Assembly (NCBI RefSeq): GCF_013285385.1
Contig: NZ_CP054212.1
Location: forward strand, 1,488,001-1,552,000
DNA from: Paramixta manurensis
GTDB taxonomy: Bacteria; Pseudomonadota; Gammaproteobacteria; Enterobacterales; Enterobacteriaceae
DNA: 64,000 nt
Direction: 5' to 3'
Under the pieces are notes generated by a model. That model did not search any database, was not told the DNA's origin, and saw only the letters and a program-made list of their open reading frames with translations. The position numbers and the translations under genes were made by a program. The stretch's first letter is position 1, and every line of letters begins with the position of its first letter. Positions 17,268-25,200 of this stretch are shown piece after piece.

Positions 17268-18283
17268 TGTTTCAGCAGCATTATCTCTTTTGGCTGGCGG
17301 GTATCATTCTCTGCGTGGTTGCCATTATGTCGTGGCGCGATAAGGCGAACCCACGTCGCTTGACGACCGGCCTGTTTTGGGCGCTGTATGGGGTGGTATT
17401 TTTGTTGGGCGACTGGGCGGCGAAACTGTTGTCCTCGTTCAACCATTCCGCGCCGGACGGTCAACGCATGCTGCATATCCTGGTGGGCGTGTTGGTGATA
17501 GTGATGGGGCTTATTGCCGGGCTCGGTGGAGTGAAAGTGGGACGCTATCATCAGCGCACCGATGTGGAACGCAAAACCAGCGCTGCGCGTTTGAAAAACC
17601 GCCTATTTATGCCTGCGCTGTTGATTCCGGTCGTCACGGTGATCAGTGTATTGGCGTTTAACCATATTCCCGGCCTGCAGGAAAAAGTGTTTGGCGCCGG
17701 AAATCATACCACGCTAATCACGCTATTTTCTCTCACCCTGGGATGTGTGCTGGGCTGGCTGATGGCGCTCGCCATGACGCGTGAAAGTCCGGCGCAGTCG
17801 ATGCAGGAGGCGCGACGTTTGCTGGATGCGATTGGCTGGGCGTTTATTTTGCCGCAACTGCTCGCCACGCTTGGGTTACTGTTTACCGCCGCCGGTGTCG
17901 GTTCGGCAATTTCACATCTCACCGAAACCTATCTGGCGGTGAATAATCGCTTTGTCGCCGTGGCGGCTTACACGCTGGGTATGGCATTACTCACCATGGT
18001 GATGGGCAATGCGTTTGCCGCCTTCCCGATTGTGACTGCCGGTATCGGTATCCCTATCTTAGTGGTTCAACATGGTGGAAATCCGGCGGTAATGGCGGCA
18101 ATTGGGATGTTCTCAGGCTATTGCGGCACACTCATGACACCAATGGCCGCCAACTTTAATTTGGTACCCGCGGCGTTACTGGAGTTGCCGGATCGTAATG
18201 CGGTGATCAAAGCGCAGGTGCCGACTGGCGTGCTACTGTTAGTGGTTAATATGTTCCTGCTTTGGTTCCTGATGTTTTTGTGA
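17267..18283 (+). CDS. DUF979 membrane protein, candidate 5-oxoproline transporter subunit
   Basis: A 338-residue integral membrane protein of the DUF979 family with about eight to ten hydrophobic segments. It starts at the ATG that overlaps the stop of the DUF969 gene (TAATG), so the two are translationally coupled. The last helix ends FLLWFLMFL and pcp begins 7 bp later. Its place between pxpBCA and pcp supports a function in pyroglutamate movement across the inner membrane, which is not demonstrated. Confidence 0.8.
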   Translation: MFQQHYLFWLAGIILCVVAIMSWRDKANPRRLTTGLFWALYGVVFLLGDWAAKLLSSFNHSAPDGQRMLHILVGVLVIVMGLIAGLGGVKVGRYHQRTDVERKTSAARLKNRLFMPALLIPVVTVISVLAFNHIPGLQEKVFGAGNHTTLITLFSLTLGCVLGWLMALAMTRESPAQSMQEARRLLDAIGWAFILPQLLATLGLLFTAAGVGSAISHLTETYLAVNNRFVAVAAYTLGMALLTMVMGNAFAAFPIVTAGIGIPILVVQHGGNPAVMAAIGMFSGYCGTLMTPMAANFNLVPAALLELPDRNAVIKAQVPTGVLLLVVNMFLLWFLMFL

Positions 18284-18290
18284 GGTGATA

Positions 18291-18938
18291 ATGAAAACGG
18301 TCCTGATCACGGCGTTTGAACCTTTTGGCGGCGAGTCGGTTAATCCCTCTTGGGAAGCGGTTCGCCAGTTAAATGAGCGCATGTTATGCGGCGCGAAGAT
18401 AGTGGCGCGTCAACTCCCCTGTGTGTTCGGCCACGCTTTAACCTCGTTATATAAGGCCATTGATGAGTTGCAACCTGAACTGGTCTTAGCGGTCGGCCAG
18501 GCGGGAGGACGAGCAGAGATTAGCGTTGAGCGCGTGGCGATTAATGTTGATGACGCACGTATCCCCGATAATCAAGGAAATCAGCCGATTGATGAACCGA
18601 TAGTAAGCGAGGGGCCAGCGGCGTTTTTCTCCACGTTACCGATTAAGGCCATTGTGGAAGGCATTCGTGAAGCAGGTATTCCGGCATCGGTTTCACAAAC
18701 CGCGGGAACCTATGTGTGTAACCATGTGATGTATGGTTTATTACACCATCTGCACCAACAGGGCGGCGAGGTACGCGGCGGCTTTATTCATATCCCCTAT
18801 TTGCCTGAGCAAGCGGTAAAACATCCGGGAACGCCAAGCATGGCGGCGCAAACGGTGATTTTAGCGCTGGAGATGGCAATAACCATTGCCTTACGTACCG
18901 AACAGGATTTGCGTCTGGAAGGGGGCGCAACACATTAA
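18291..18938 (+). CDS. pcp: Pyrrolidone-carboxylate peptidase (pyroglutamyl peptidase I)
   Basis: Cytosolic cysteine peptidase that removes N-terminal pyroglutamate from peptides, releasing 5-oxoproline for PxpABC. With the ATG at 18291 it has 215 residues, the usual length; a GTG two codons upstream is less likely. The catalytic Glu is in EISVERVAIN, the Cys in AGTYVCNHVMYG and the His in GGFIHIPYLPEQ. It is the last gene of the extended 5-oxoproline operon before nei. Confidence 0.95.
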   Translation: MKTVLITAFEPFGGESVNPSWEAVRQLNERMLCGAKIVARQLPCVFGHALTSLYKAIDELQPELVLAVGQAGGRAEISVERVAINVDDARIPDNQGNQPIDEPIVSEGPAAFFSTLPIKAIVEGIREAGIPASVSQTAGTYVCNHVMYGLLHHLHQQGGEVRGGFIHIPYLPEQAVKHPGTPSMAAQTVILALEMAITIALRTEQDLRLEGGATH

Positions 18939-18953
18939 TGACAAGGAGCAGTG

Positions 18954-19745
18954 ATGCCTGAAGGCCCGGAGATAAGACGAGCGGCGGACCAGCTTGAACA
19001 GGCGATAGTTGGTAAGCCATTGACCGACGTTTGGTTTGCTTTTCCGGCGTTAAAAACCTACGAACCGGCATTGGTGGGCGAAACAGTCTGTGCGATTGAA
19101 ACGCGCGGTAAAGCGCTACTTACCCATTTCTCTAATCATCTGACGTTATACAGCCATAACCAGCTATATGGGGTATGGCGTGTTATCGACACCGGTCAGG
19201 AACCGGAAACACAACGGGTGCTGCGCGTTCGCTTAGCCACCGCCGACCGAACGATCCTGTTGTATAGCGCCTCCGATATTGAGTTGCTCGATGCGGAGGG
19301 GCTGGCGCACCATCCGTTCTTACTGCGCGTCGGCCCGGATGTGCTGGATATGACACTGACGGAACAGGCGGTACGGGAACGTTTACTGTCTACGCGTTTT
19401 GCACGGCGTCAGCTAAGCGGGCTGTTGCTTGATCAGGCCTTTCTCGCCGGATTAGGTAACTATTTGCGGGCAGAGATTTTATGGGAAGCACAGTTGCTGT
19501 CAACGCACAAAGCACAAAACCTCAGTGAAGATCGCTTGAACGCGTTATGCCATGCGTTGTTGGCGATCCCACGCCATTCATACCGTATGCGCGGCACCAT
19601 GGATGAAAGCCGACATCATGGCGCAGCGTTTCGCTTCAAGGTATTTCACCGTACCGGGCAGCCTTGCGAACGCTGTGGTACAACCATTGAGCGAAGCGTG
19701 CTCTCTTCTCGGCCCTTTTACTGGTGCCCTGGGTGTCAGAAATAA
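18954..19745 (+). CDS. nei: Endonuclease VIII
   Basis: DNA glycosylase/AP lyase of the Fpg/Nei family that removes oxidised pyrimidines. The 263 residues from the ATG at 18954 match E. coli. The catalytic N terminus after Met removal is Pro-Glu (PEGPEIRR). A C-terminal four-cysteine zinc finger is visible (CERCG and CPGCQ). The start at 18951 is a GTG overlapping the true ATG. It lies 15 bp after pcp. Confidence 0.95.
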   Translation: MPEGPEIRRAADQLEQAIVGKPLTDVWFAFPALKTYEPALVGETVCAIETRGKALLTHFSNHLTLYSHNQLYGVWRVIDTGQEPETQRVLRVRLATADRTILLYSASDIELLDAEGLAHHPFLLRVGPDVLDMTLTEQAVRERLLSTRFARRQLSGLLLDQAFLAGLGNYLRAEILWEAQLLSTHKAQNLSEDRLNALCHALLAIPRHSYRMRGTMDESRHHGAAFRFKVFHRTGQPCERCGTTIERSVLSSRPFYWCPGCQK

Positions 19746-19772
19746 AAAAAGCGGACAATGTCCGCTTTTTTG
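19744..19772. terminator. Bidirectional terminator between nei and gltA
   Basis: The A-run, GCGGACA-AT-TGTCCGC hairpin and T-run lie between the converging nei and gltA genes and work on both strands. Confidence 0.9.
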
Positions 19773-19799
19773 TGCAGGGCGGGGAGGCCCGCCGGAAAC

Positions 19800-21083
19800 T
19801 TATTTTTTCAGTTGAGACTGAAAATCACGTTGGTCGTAGCCGGTATAAAGCTGGCGCGGACGCGCAATTTTAATCCCATCATCATGCATTTCTTTCCAGT
19901 GAGCGATCCAGCCAACGGTACGCGCCATGGCGAAAATAACCGTAAACATAGAAGAGGGGATCCCCATCGCTTTCAGGATGATACCGGAATAGAAATCGAC
20001 GTTTGGATACAGCTTACGTTCGATAAAGTACGGATCGTTCAGCGCGATATGTTCCAGCTCCATCGCCACTTCTAACAGATCGTCTTTCATACCCAGTTCG
20101 TTCAACACTTCGTGGCAGGTTTCACGCATCACGGTGGCACGCGGATCGTAATTCTTGTACACGCGGTGACCAAAGCCCATCAGGCGGAAAGAGTCATTTT
20201 TATCTTTCGCGCGACGCAGGAACTCTGGAATATGCTCAACGGTGCTGATCTCTTCCAGCATACGTAAACAGGCTTCGTTAGCGCCGCCATGTGCCGGCCC
20301 CCATAGAGAAGCGATACCGGCCGCGATACACGCAAACGGGTTGGCGCCGGATGAACCAGCGGTACGAACGGTAGAGGTGGAAGCATTTTGCTCATGGTCA
20401 GCATGCAGGATCAGAATACGATCCATTGCGCGTTCCAGGACCGGGTTAACGACATACTCTTCACAAGGTGTAGAGAACATCATGTTGAGGAAGTTAGCGG
20501 CATAAGAAAGGTCATTACGCGGATAAACAAACGGTTGACCAATCGAGTATTTGTAACACATCGCAGCGACCGTCGGCATTTTAGACAGCAGACGGAAAGC
20601 GGCGATTTCACGGTGACGCTCAATATTAACGTCCAGTGAATCATGATAAAACGCGGCTAACGCACCGGTCACGCCGCACATTACCGCCATCGGATGAGAA
20701 TCGCGACGGAAGCCATGGAACAGACGGGTAATCTGCTCATGAATCATGGTGTGGCGGGTCACAATAGTACGGAACTCTTCGAACTGTGCCTGCGTCGGCG
20801 CTTCGCCATTCAGCAGAATGTAGCAAACTTCGAGGTAGTTAGAGTGAGTGGCAAGTTGATCGATAGGAAAACCGCGGTGGAGCAATATTCCCTCATCACC
20901 ATCAATATAAGTAATTTGGGATTCGCAAGACGCAGTAGAGGTGAAGCCAGGGTCAAATGTGAACAGGTTGTTTGATCCAAGCGTACGGACGTCAATAACA
21001 TCTTGACCTAGCGTACCTTCTAGCACATCTAACTCGATAGGAGCTTCGCCTTGTAGGTTTAGCGTCGCTTTTTTATCAGCCAT
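19800..21083 (-). CDS. gltA: Citrate synthase, type II
   Basis: Condenses acetyl-CoA and oxaloacetate to citrate at the entry to the TCA cycle. The 427-residue product equals the hexameric, NADH-inhibited enterobacterial enzyme. Catalytic His/His/Asp regions are seen in HGGANEACL, MGFGHRVYKNYDPR and the C-terminal NVDFYSG. It is divergent from sdhC across 634 bp. Confidence 0.97.
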   Translation of the reverse strand: MADKKATLNLQGEAPIELDVLEGTLGQDVIDVRTLGSNNLFTFDPGFTSTASCESQITYIDGDEGILLHRGFPIDQLATHSNYLEVCYILLNGEAPTQAQFEEFRTIVTRHTMIHEQITRLFHGFRRDSHPMAVMCGVTGALAAFYHDSLDVNIERHREIAAFRLLSKMPTVAAMCYKYSIGQPFVYPRNDLSYAANFLNMMFSTPCEEYVVNPVLERAMDRILILHADHEQNASTSTVRTAGSSGANPFACIAAGIASLWGPAHGGANEACLRMLEEISTVEHIPEFLRRAKDKNDSFRLMGFGHRVYKNYDPRATVMRETCHEVLNELGMKDDLLEVAMELEHIALNDPYFIERKLYPNVDFYSGIILKAMGIPSSMFTVIFAMARTVGWIAHWKEMHDDGIKIARPRQLYTGYDQRDFQSQLKK

Positions 21084-21473
21084 TTACAGTCTCCTTAGCG
21101 CCTTATTTGTAGGATCTTTGACACCTGAATTGCCATCACATTCCGGACTGCCGGGATAAAATGCAGACTATCAACTCTGTGGCATATTGTTTCGTGCAGG
21201 GTACAGAGCGATGGGCGCGACCAGTGAAGTGTCCGGCAGGTGTGCTGCTGCGTTTCGCGGTTGTTAAAGATCCGGTCTAGTCATTAATTTTCTCGTAACC
21301 AATAACCTGATGCTGTTGGGTAACTCACCCAGCCAATGTTACATAACTTGTGCTTAGGGGAAAGTGTATCCCCATAACTTTTCCGCATCATAGGGTTTTT
21401 AATGGTTTGTTTGTAACAGGAATGTTGAACTTTTGTCAAATCAGATAATTAAATTTGTGTAATTTATGAAAAA

Positions 21474-21489
21474 TGTGAGTATGATCACT
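21474..21489. promoter_or_regulatory. CRP site between gltA and sdhC
   Basis: TGTGA-N6-TCACT matches 9 of 10 conserved bases of the CRP consensus. It lies in the 634-bp divergent gap (21084–21717), about 240 bp before sdhC. cAMP-CRP is a known activator of sdh in E. coli. The rest of this gap is A/T-rich non-coding sequence where ArcA control is expected; I did not resolve individual ArcA boxes. Confidence 0.65.
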
Positions 21490-21657
21490 GTTCCGTCTAA
21501 ATGTGACCAAAGAGATTGTAGGGGAATTGTAATAGGAATGTGATCCCCCTATACTTCCGCCAGGTCTCCGGAATACCCTGACACCAGGAGCCACCCAGCG
21601 TTTTACCGCGTCAATTAACACTGGATGTTGCTGTTTTGGTGACGGTGCCAATCGTCT

Positions 21658-21673
21658 GAACACGCCCGTGTTC
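21658..21673 (+). other. Perfect hairpin in the sdhC 5' leader
   Basis: GAACACG-CC-CGTGTTC forms a 7-bp perfect stem about 45 bp before sdhC and close to a GGAGGAAG sequence. The leader of sdhCDAB is a target of several small RNAs in E. coli. A structural role here is inferred. Confidence 0.4.
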
Positions 21674-21717
21674 GGTCTCACCTTCAGGACCGGAGGAAGC
21701 AAAATAAGAAAGGCTGT

Positions 21718-22107
21718 GTGGGCAAAACCGTGAAAAAACAAAGACCTGTCAACTTGGATCTCACTACGATCCGGTTTCCCGTTACTGCAATAGCGTCCAT
21801 TCTCCACCGCGTCTCCGGCGTGATCACCTTTGTGGCGGTCGGTATTCTGCTCTGGCTACTTGGTCTCTCTCTCTCATCACCCGAAGGCTTCCAACAGGCT
21901 GCTGCCGTGATGGATAGCTTTGTCGTTAAATTCATCGTATGGGGTATTCTTACCGCTCTGGCTTACCATATCGCCGGCGGCATCCGCCACATGCTGATGG
22001 ATTTTGGTTTTCTTGGTGAGACGCTAGCCATTGGCACGCGTTCTGCTCAAGTGGCCTTTGGTATTACTGTCGTGCTTTCAATTTTGGCTGGAGTCCTCGT
22101 ATGGTAA
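21718..22107 (+). CDS. sdhC: Succinate dehydrogenase cytochrome b556 subunit
   Basis: Membrane anchor subunit of respiratory complex II that helps bind heme b and ubiquinone. The GTG at 21718 gives 129 residues, the E. coli length, with the conserved VKKQRPVNLDL start. Three transmembrane helices are visible. The heme ligand His is expected in the second helix (LAYHIAGGIRHML). It overlaps sdhD by 7 bp. Confidence 0.95.
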   Translation: MGKTVKKQRPVNLDLTTIRFPVTAIASILHRVSGVITFVAVGILLWLLGLSLSSPEGFQQAAAVMDSFVVKFIVWGILTALAYHIAGGIRHMLMDFGFLGETLAIGTRSAQVAFGITVVLSILAGVLVW

Positions 22108-22448
22108 GCAATGCTTCTGCACTGGGGCGCAACGGTATACATGACTGGCTTCTGTTACGGGCCGCAGCCATGGTTATTGCCCTCTATGTGCTCTATATCC
22201 TCGGTTTTATCGTGATGTCCGGTACGCTGACGTTCGATACCTGGCGCGGCTTTTTCGCCTCCAACTTCACCAAAGTTTTCACCCTGCTAACCCTGTTCTC
22301 CATTCTGGTTCATGGCTGGATTGGGATGTGGCAAGTGCTGACCGACTACGTTAAGCCGCTGGCGATGCGCTTAATGCTGCAACTAGTGATTGTAGTCGTA
22401 CTGTTGGTGTATGCAATTTATGGAACTGTAGTGGTGTGGGGTGCGTGA
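22101..22448 (+). CDS. sdhD: Succinate dehydrogenase hydrophobic membrane anchor subunit
   Basis: Second membrane anchor of complex II, 115 residues as in E. coli, with three hydrophobic helices. The start MVSNASALGRNG and the segment TDYVKPLAMRLMLQ are nearly identical to E. coli. The stop overlaps the sdhA ATG by one base. Confidence 0.95.
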   Translation: MVSNASALGRNGIHDWLLLRAAAMVIALYVLYILGFIVMSGTLTFDTWRGFFASNFTKVFTLLTLFSILVHGWIGMWQVLTDYVKPLAMRLMLQLVIVVVLLVYAIYGTVVVWGA

Positions 22449-24214
22449 TGAATTTGCCAGTCAGAGAGTTTGACGCCGTTGTGATCGGCGCGGGTGGTGC
22501 AGGCATGCGTGCCGCGCTACAGATTTCCCAATCGGGCCAAACCTGCGCCCTGTTGTCAAAAGTGTTCCCCACGCGTTCGCATACGGTTTCCGCTCAGGGC
22601 GGTATTACGGTTGCGCTGGGCAATTCCCATGAAGATAACTGGGAATGGCATATGTACGATACCGTTAAAGGCTCCGACTATATTGGAGACCAGGACGCGA
22701 TTGAGTATATGTGTAAAACCGGTCCGGAAGCGATTCTGGAACTGGAACATATGGGCTTACCTTTTTCTCGCCTCGACGATGGTCGCGTGTACCAACGCCC
22801 GTTTGGCGGCCAATCGAAAAATTTCGGTGGCGAGCAGGCGGCACGTACCGCTGCGGCCGCCGACCGTACCGGCCATGCTTTATTGCATACCCTGTACCAG
22901 CAGAACCTGAAAAATAAAACCACTATCTTCTCTGAATGGTACGCGTTGGATCTGGTGAAAAATGCCGATGGCGCGGTGGTCGGTTGCACCGCGTTGTGTA
23001 TCGAAACCGGCGAAGTGGTTTATTTCAAAGCCAAAGCCACGGTGTTAGCGACCGGCGGCGCGGGGCGCATCTACCAATCGACGACCAACGCGCACATTAA
23101 CACTGGCGACGGTGTCGGTATGGCGCTACGCGCGGGGGTACCGGTCCAGGATATGGAAATGTGGCAATTCCACCCAACCGGTATTGCTGGCGCCGGGGTG
23201 CTGGTAACCGAAGGGTGTCGCGGTGAAGGCGGTTACCTGTTGAATAAACATGGCGAACGCTTTATGGAACGTTATGCGCCGAATGCCAAAGATTTGGCCG
23301 GTCGCGATGTGGTTGCACGTTCTATTATGATTGAGATTCGTGAAGGGCGCGGCTGTGACGGCCCGTGGGGGCCGCACGCGAAACTGAAGCTGGACCATTT
23401 GGGCAAAGAAGTCCTCGAGTCTCGTTTACCGGGGATCCTCGAGTTGTCTCGCACATTCGCCCACGTTGATCCAGTCAAAGAGCCGATCCCGGTCATCCCG
23501 ACTTGCCACTATATGATGGGTGGCATCCCGACGAAAGTTACCGGTCAAGCATTGACGGTGAATGAGCAGGGTGAAGATGTGGTGATCCCTGGCTTGTTCG
23601 CGGTGGGTGAAATTGCCTGCGTATCTGTCCATGGTGCTAACCGTCTGGGCGGGAACTCACTGCTTGACCTGGTGGTATTCGGTCGTTCGGCGGGCCTGCA
23701 TTTACAGGAATCCATTGAGCAGCAGGGCGAACTGCGTGAGGCCTCCGAGTCGGATATTGAAGCTTCGCTGGCGCGGCTTAATCGCTGGAATAACAATGTC
23801 ACCGGCGAAGATCCTACCGAGTTACGCAAAGCGTTGCAGGCCTGTATGCAGCATAACTTCTCGGTATTCCGTGAAGGCGATGCGATGGCGAAAGGTCTGG
23901 AAGAGCTGAAAGTGCTGCGTGAGCGCCTGAAAAACGCCCGTCTGGATGATCGTTCCAGCGACTTCAATACCCAGCGTGTTGAGTGCCTGGAACTGGATAA
24001 CCTAATGGAAACCGCCTACGCCACAGCGGTAGCGGCGAACTTCCGCACCGAAAGCCGTGGTGCGCATAGCCGTTTCGACTACCCCGAACGTGACGATGCA
24101 AACTGGCTGTGCCATAGCCTGTATTTACCGCAAACGGAAAGCATGACGCGCCGTGAGGTGAACATGCAACCGAAACTGCGCGAAGCTTTCCCACCGAAAG
24201 CGCGTACTTACTAA
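22448..24214 (+). CDS. sdhA: Succinate dehydrogenase flavoprotein subunit
   Basis: Catalytic subunit that oxidises succinate to fumarate through covalently bound FAD. The 588 residues match E. coli. The Rossmann motif is VVIGAGGAGMRAAL, the FAD-linked His is in TRSHTVSAQGG, and active-site residues lie in HPTGIAGAG and CHYMMGG. The ATG at 22448 overlaps sdhD; an upstream GTG at 22436 is inside sdhD and rejected. Confidence 0.97.
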   Translation: MNLPVREFDAVVIGAGGAGMRAALQISQSGQTCALLSKVFPTRSHTVSAQGGITVALGNSHEDNWEWHMYDTVKGSDYIGDQDAIEYMCKTGPEAILELEHMGLPFSRLDDGRVYQRPFGGQSKNFGGEQAARTAAAADRTGHALLHTLYQQNLKNKTTIFSEWYALDLVKNADGAVVGCTALCIETGEVVYFKAKATVLATGGAGRIYQSTTNAHINTGDGVGMALRAGVPVQDMEMWQFHPTGIAGAGVLVTEGCRGEGGYLLNKHGERFMERYAPNAKDLAGRDVVARSIMIEIREGRGCDGPWGPHAKLKLDHLGKEVLESRLPGILELSRTFAHVDPVKEPIPVIPTCHYMMGGIPTKVTGQALTVNEQGEDVVIPGLFAVGEIACVSVHGANRLGGNSLLDLVVFGRSAGLHLQESIEQQGELREASESDIEASLARLNRWNNNVTGEDPTELRKALQACMQHNFSVFREGDAMAKGLEELKVLRERLKNARLDDRSSDFNTQRVECLELDNLMETAYATAVAANFRTESRGAHSRFDYPERDDANWLCHSLYLPQTESMTRREVNMQPKLREAFPPKARTY

Positions 24215-24230
24215 TTGCGGAGAGAGAACG

Positions 24231-24947
24231 ATGAGACTCGAATTTTCTATTTATCGTTATAACCCGGATGTTGATGACGCGCCGCGCATGCAGGAATATA
24301 GCCTGGAGGCGGAAGAGGGGCGTGACATGATGTTGCTGGATGCGCTCATTCGCCTGAAAGAGAAAGATCCGACGCTGGCGTTTCGACGCTCCTGCCGTGA
24401 AGGGGTTTGTGGTTCAGATGGCCTGAACATGAACGGCAAAAATGGTCTGGCGTGCATTACGCCGATCTCGGCTTTAGGCAACGGCAAACAAAAAATCGTT
24501 ATCCGTCCGCTGCCCGGTCTACCGGTAATTCGCGATCTGGTTATCGATATGAGCCAGTTCTATGCGCAGTATGAGAAGATTAAACCCTTCTTGTTGAATA
24601 ATGGCGAGAATCCGCCTGCGCGCGAGCATTTACAATCTCCGGCAGAGCGCGAGCATCTCGACGGCCTGTATGAGTGTATCTTGTGTGCCTGCTGTTCAAC
24701 CTCTTGTCCGTCATTCTGGTGGAATCCGGATAAATTTATCGGGCCCGCCGGCTTGCTGGCCGCTTACCGCTTCCTGATTGATAGCCGCGATACCGAAACC
24801 GATGCGCGTCTGGATAATCTAAATGATGCTTTCAGTGTATTCCGCTGCCACAGCATCATGAATTGTGTGAGCGTATGTCCGAAAGGCCTCAACCCAACGC
24901 GGGCGATTGGTCATATTAAATCAATGTTGTTGCAACGTAGCGCATAG
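24231..24947 (+). CDS. sdhB: Succinate dehydrogenase iron-sulfur subunit
   Basis: A 238-residue subunit that carries electrons from FAD to quinone through 2Fe-2S, 4Fe-4S and 3Fe-4S clusters. The cysteines of the first cluster are in SCREGVCGSD. Those of the others are in CILCACCSTSCPS and RCHSIMNCVSVCP. It is the last of the sdhCDAB genes, with a structured 253-bp gap before sucA. Confidence 0.97.
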   Translation: MRLEFSIYRYNPDVDDAPRMQEYSLEAEEGRDMMLLDALIRLKEKDPTLAFRRSCREGVCGSDGLNMNGKNGLACITPISALGNGKQKIVIRPLPGLPVIRDLVIDMSQFYAQYEKIKPFLLNNGENPPAREHLQSPAEREHLDGLYECILCACCSTSCPSFWWNPDKFIGPAGLLAAYRFLIDSRDTETDARLDNLNDAFSVFRCHSIMNCVSVCPKGLNPTRAIGHIKSMLLQRSA

Positions 24948-24956
24948 ATATTGATG

Positions 24957-25048
24957 CTGGCGGCGATCCTCCGCGATTGCCGCCAGTTGCACGGAAACCT
25001 TTGTAAGGGCTGTTGCATGATCCTGGCGACAAGTCTTACAAAGGTTCC
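24957..25048. repeat. Two hairpins in the sdhB–sucA gap
   Basis: The first hairpin (24957–24986) pairs CTGGCGGC with GCCGCCAG. The second pairs GGAAACCTTTGTAAG (24993–25007) with CTTACAAAGGTTCC (25035–25048), a 14-bp stem with one bulged A and a loop of about 27 bases. Neither is followed by a T-run, so these look like mRNA processing/stability structures or small interspersed palindromes, not simple terminators. Confidence 0.6.
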
Positions 25049-25200
25049 CTTACGGGCCCGGGCGCCGGTAGCGCACAGCGCTCGTATCGATGAACTGACC
25101 GGGTGTGTTAATGAAATTTGTCACACCCTGACTACGGCAAGCCGGTAACCCGGCAACAATGAAACCTCGAAAAAAAGCATAAAATGCTTAAGGGATCACA

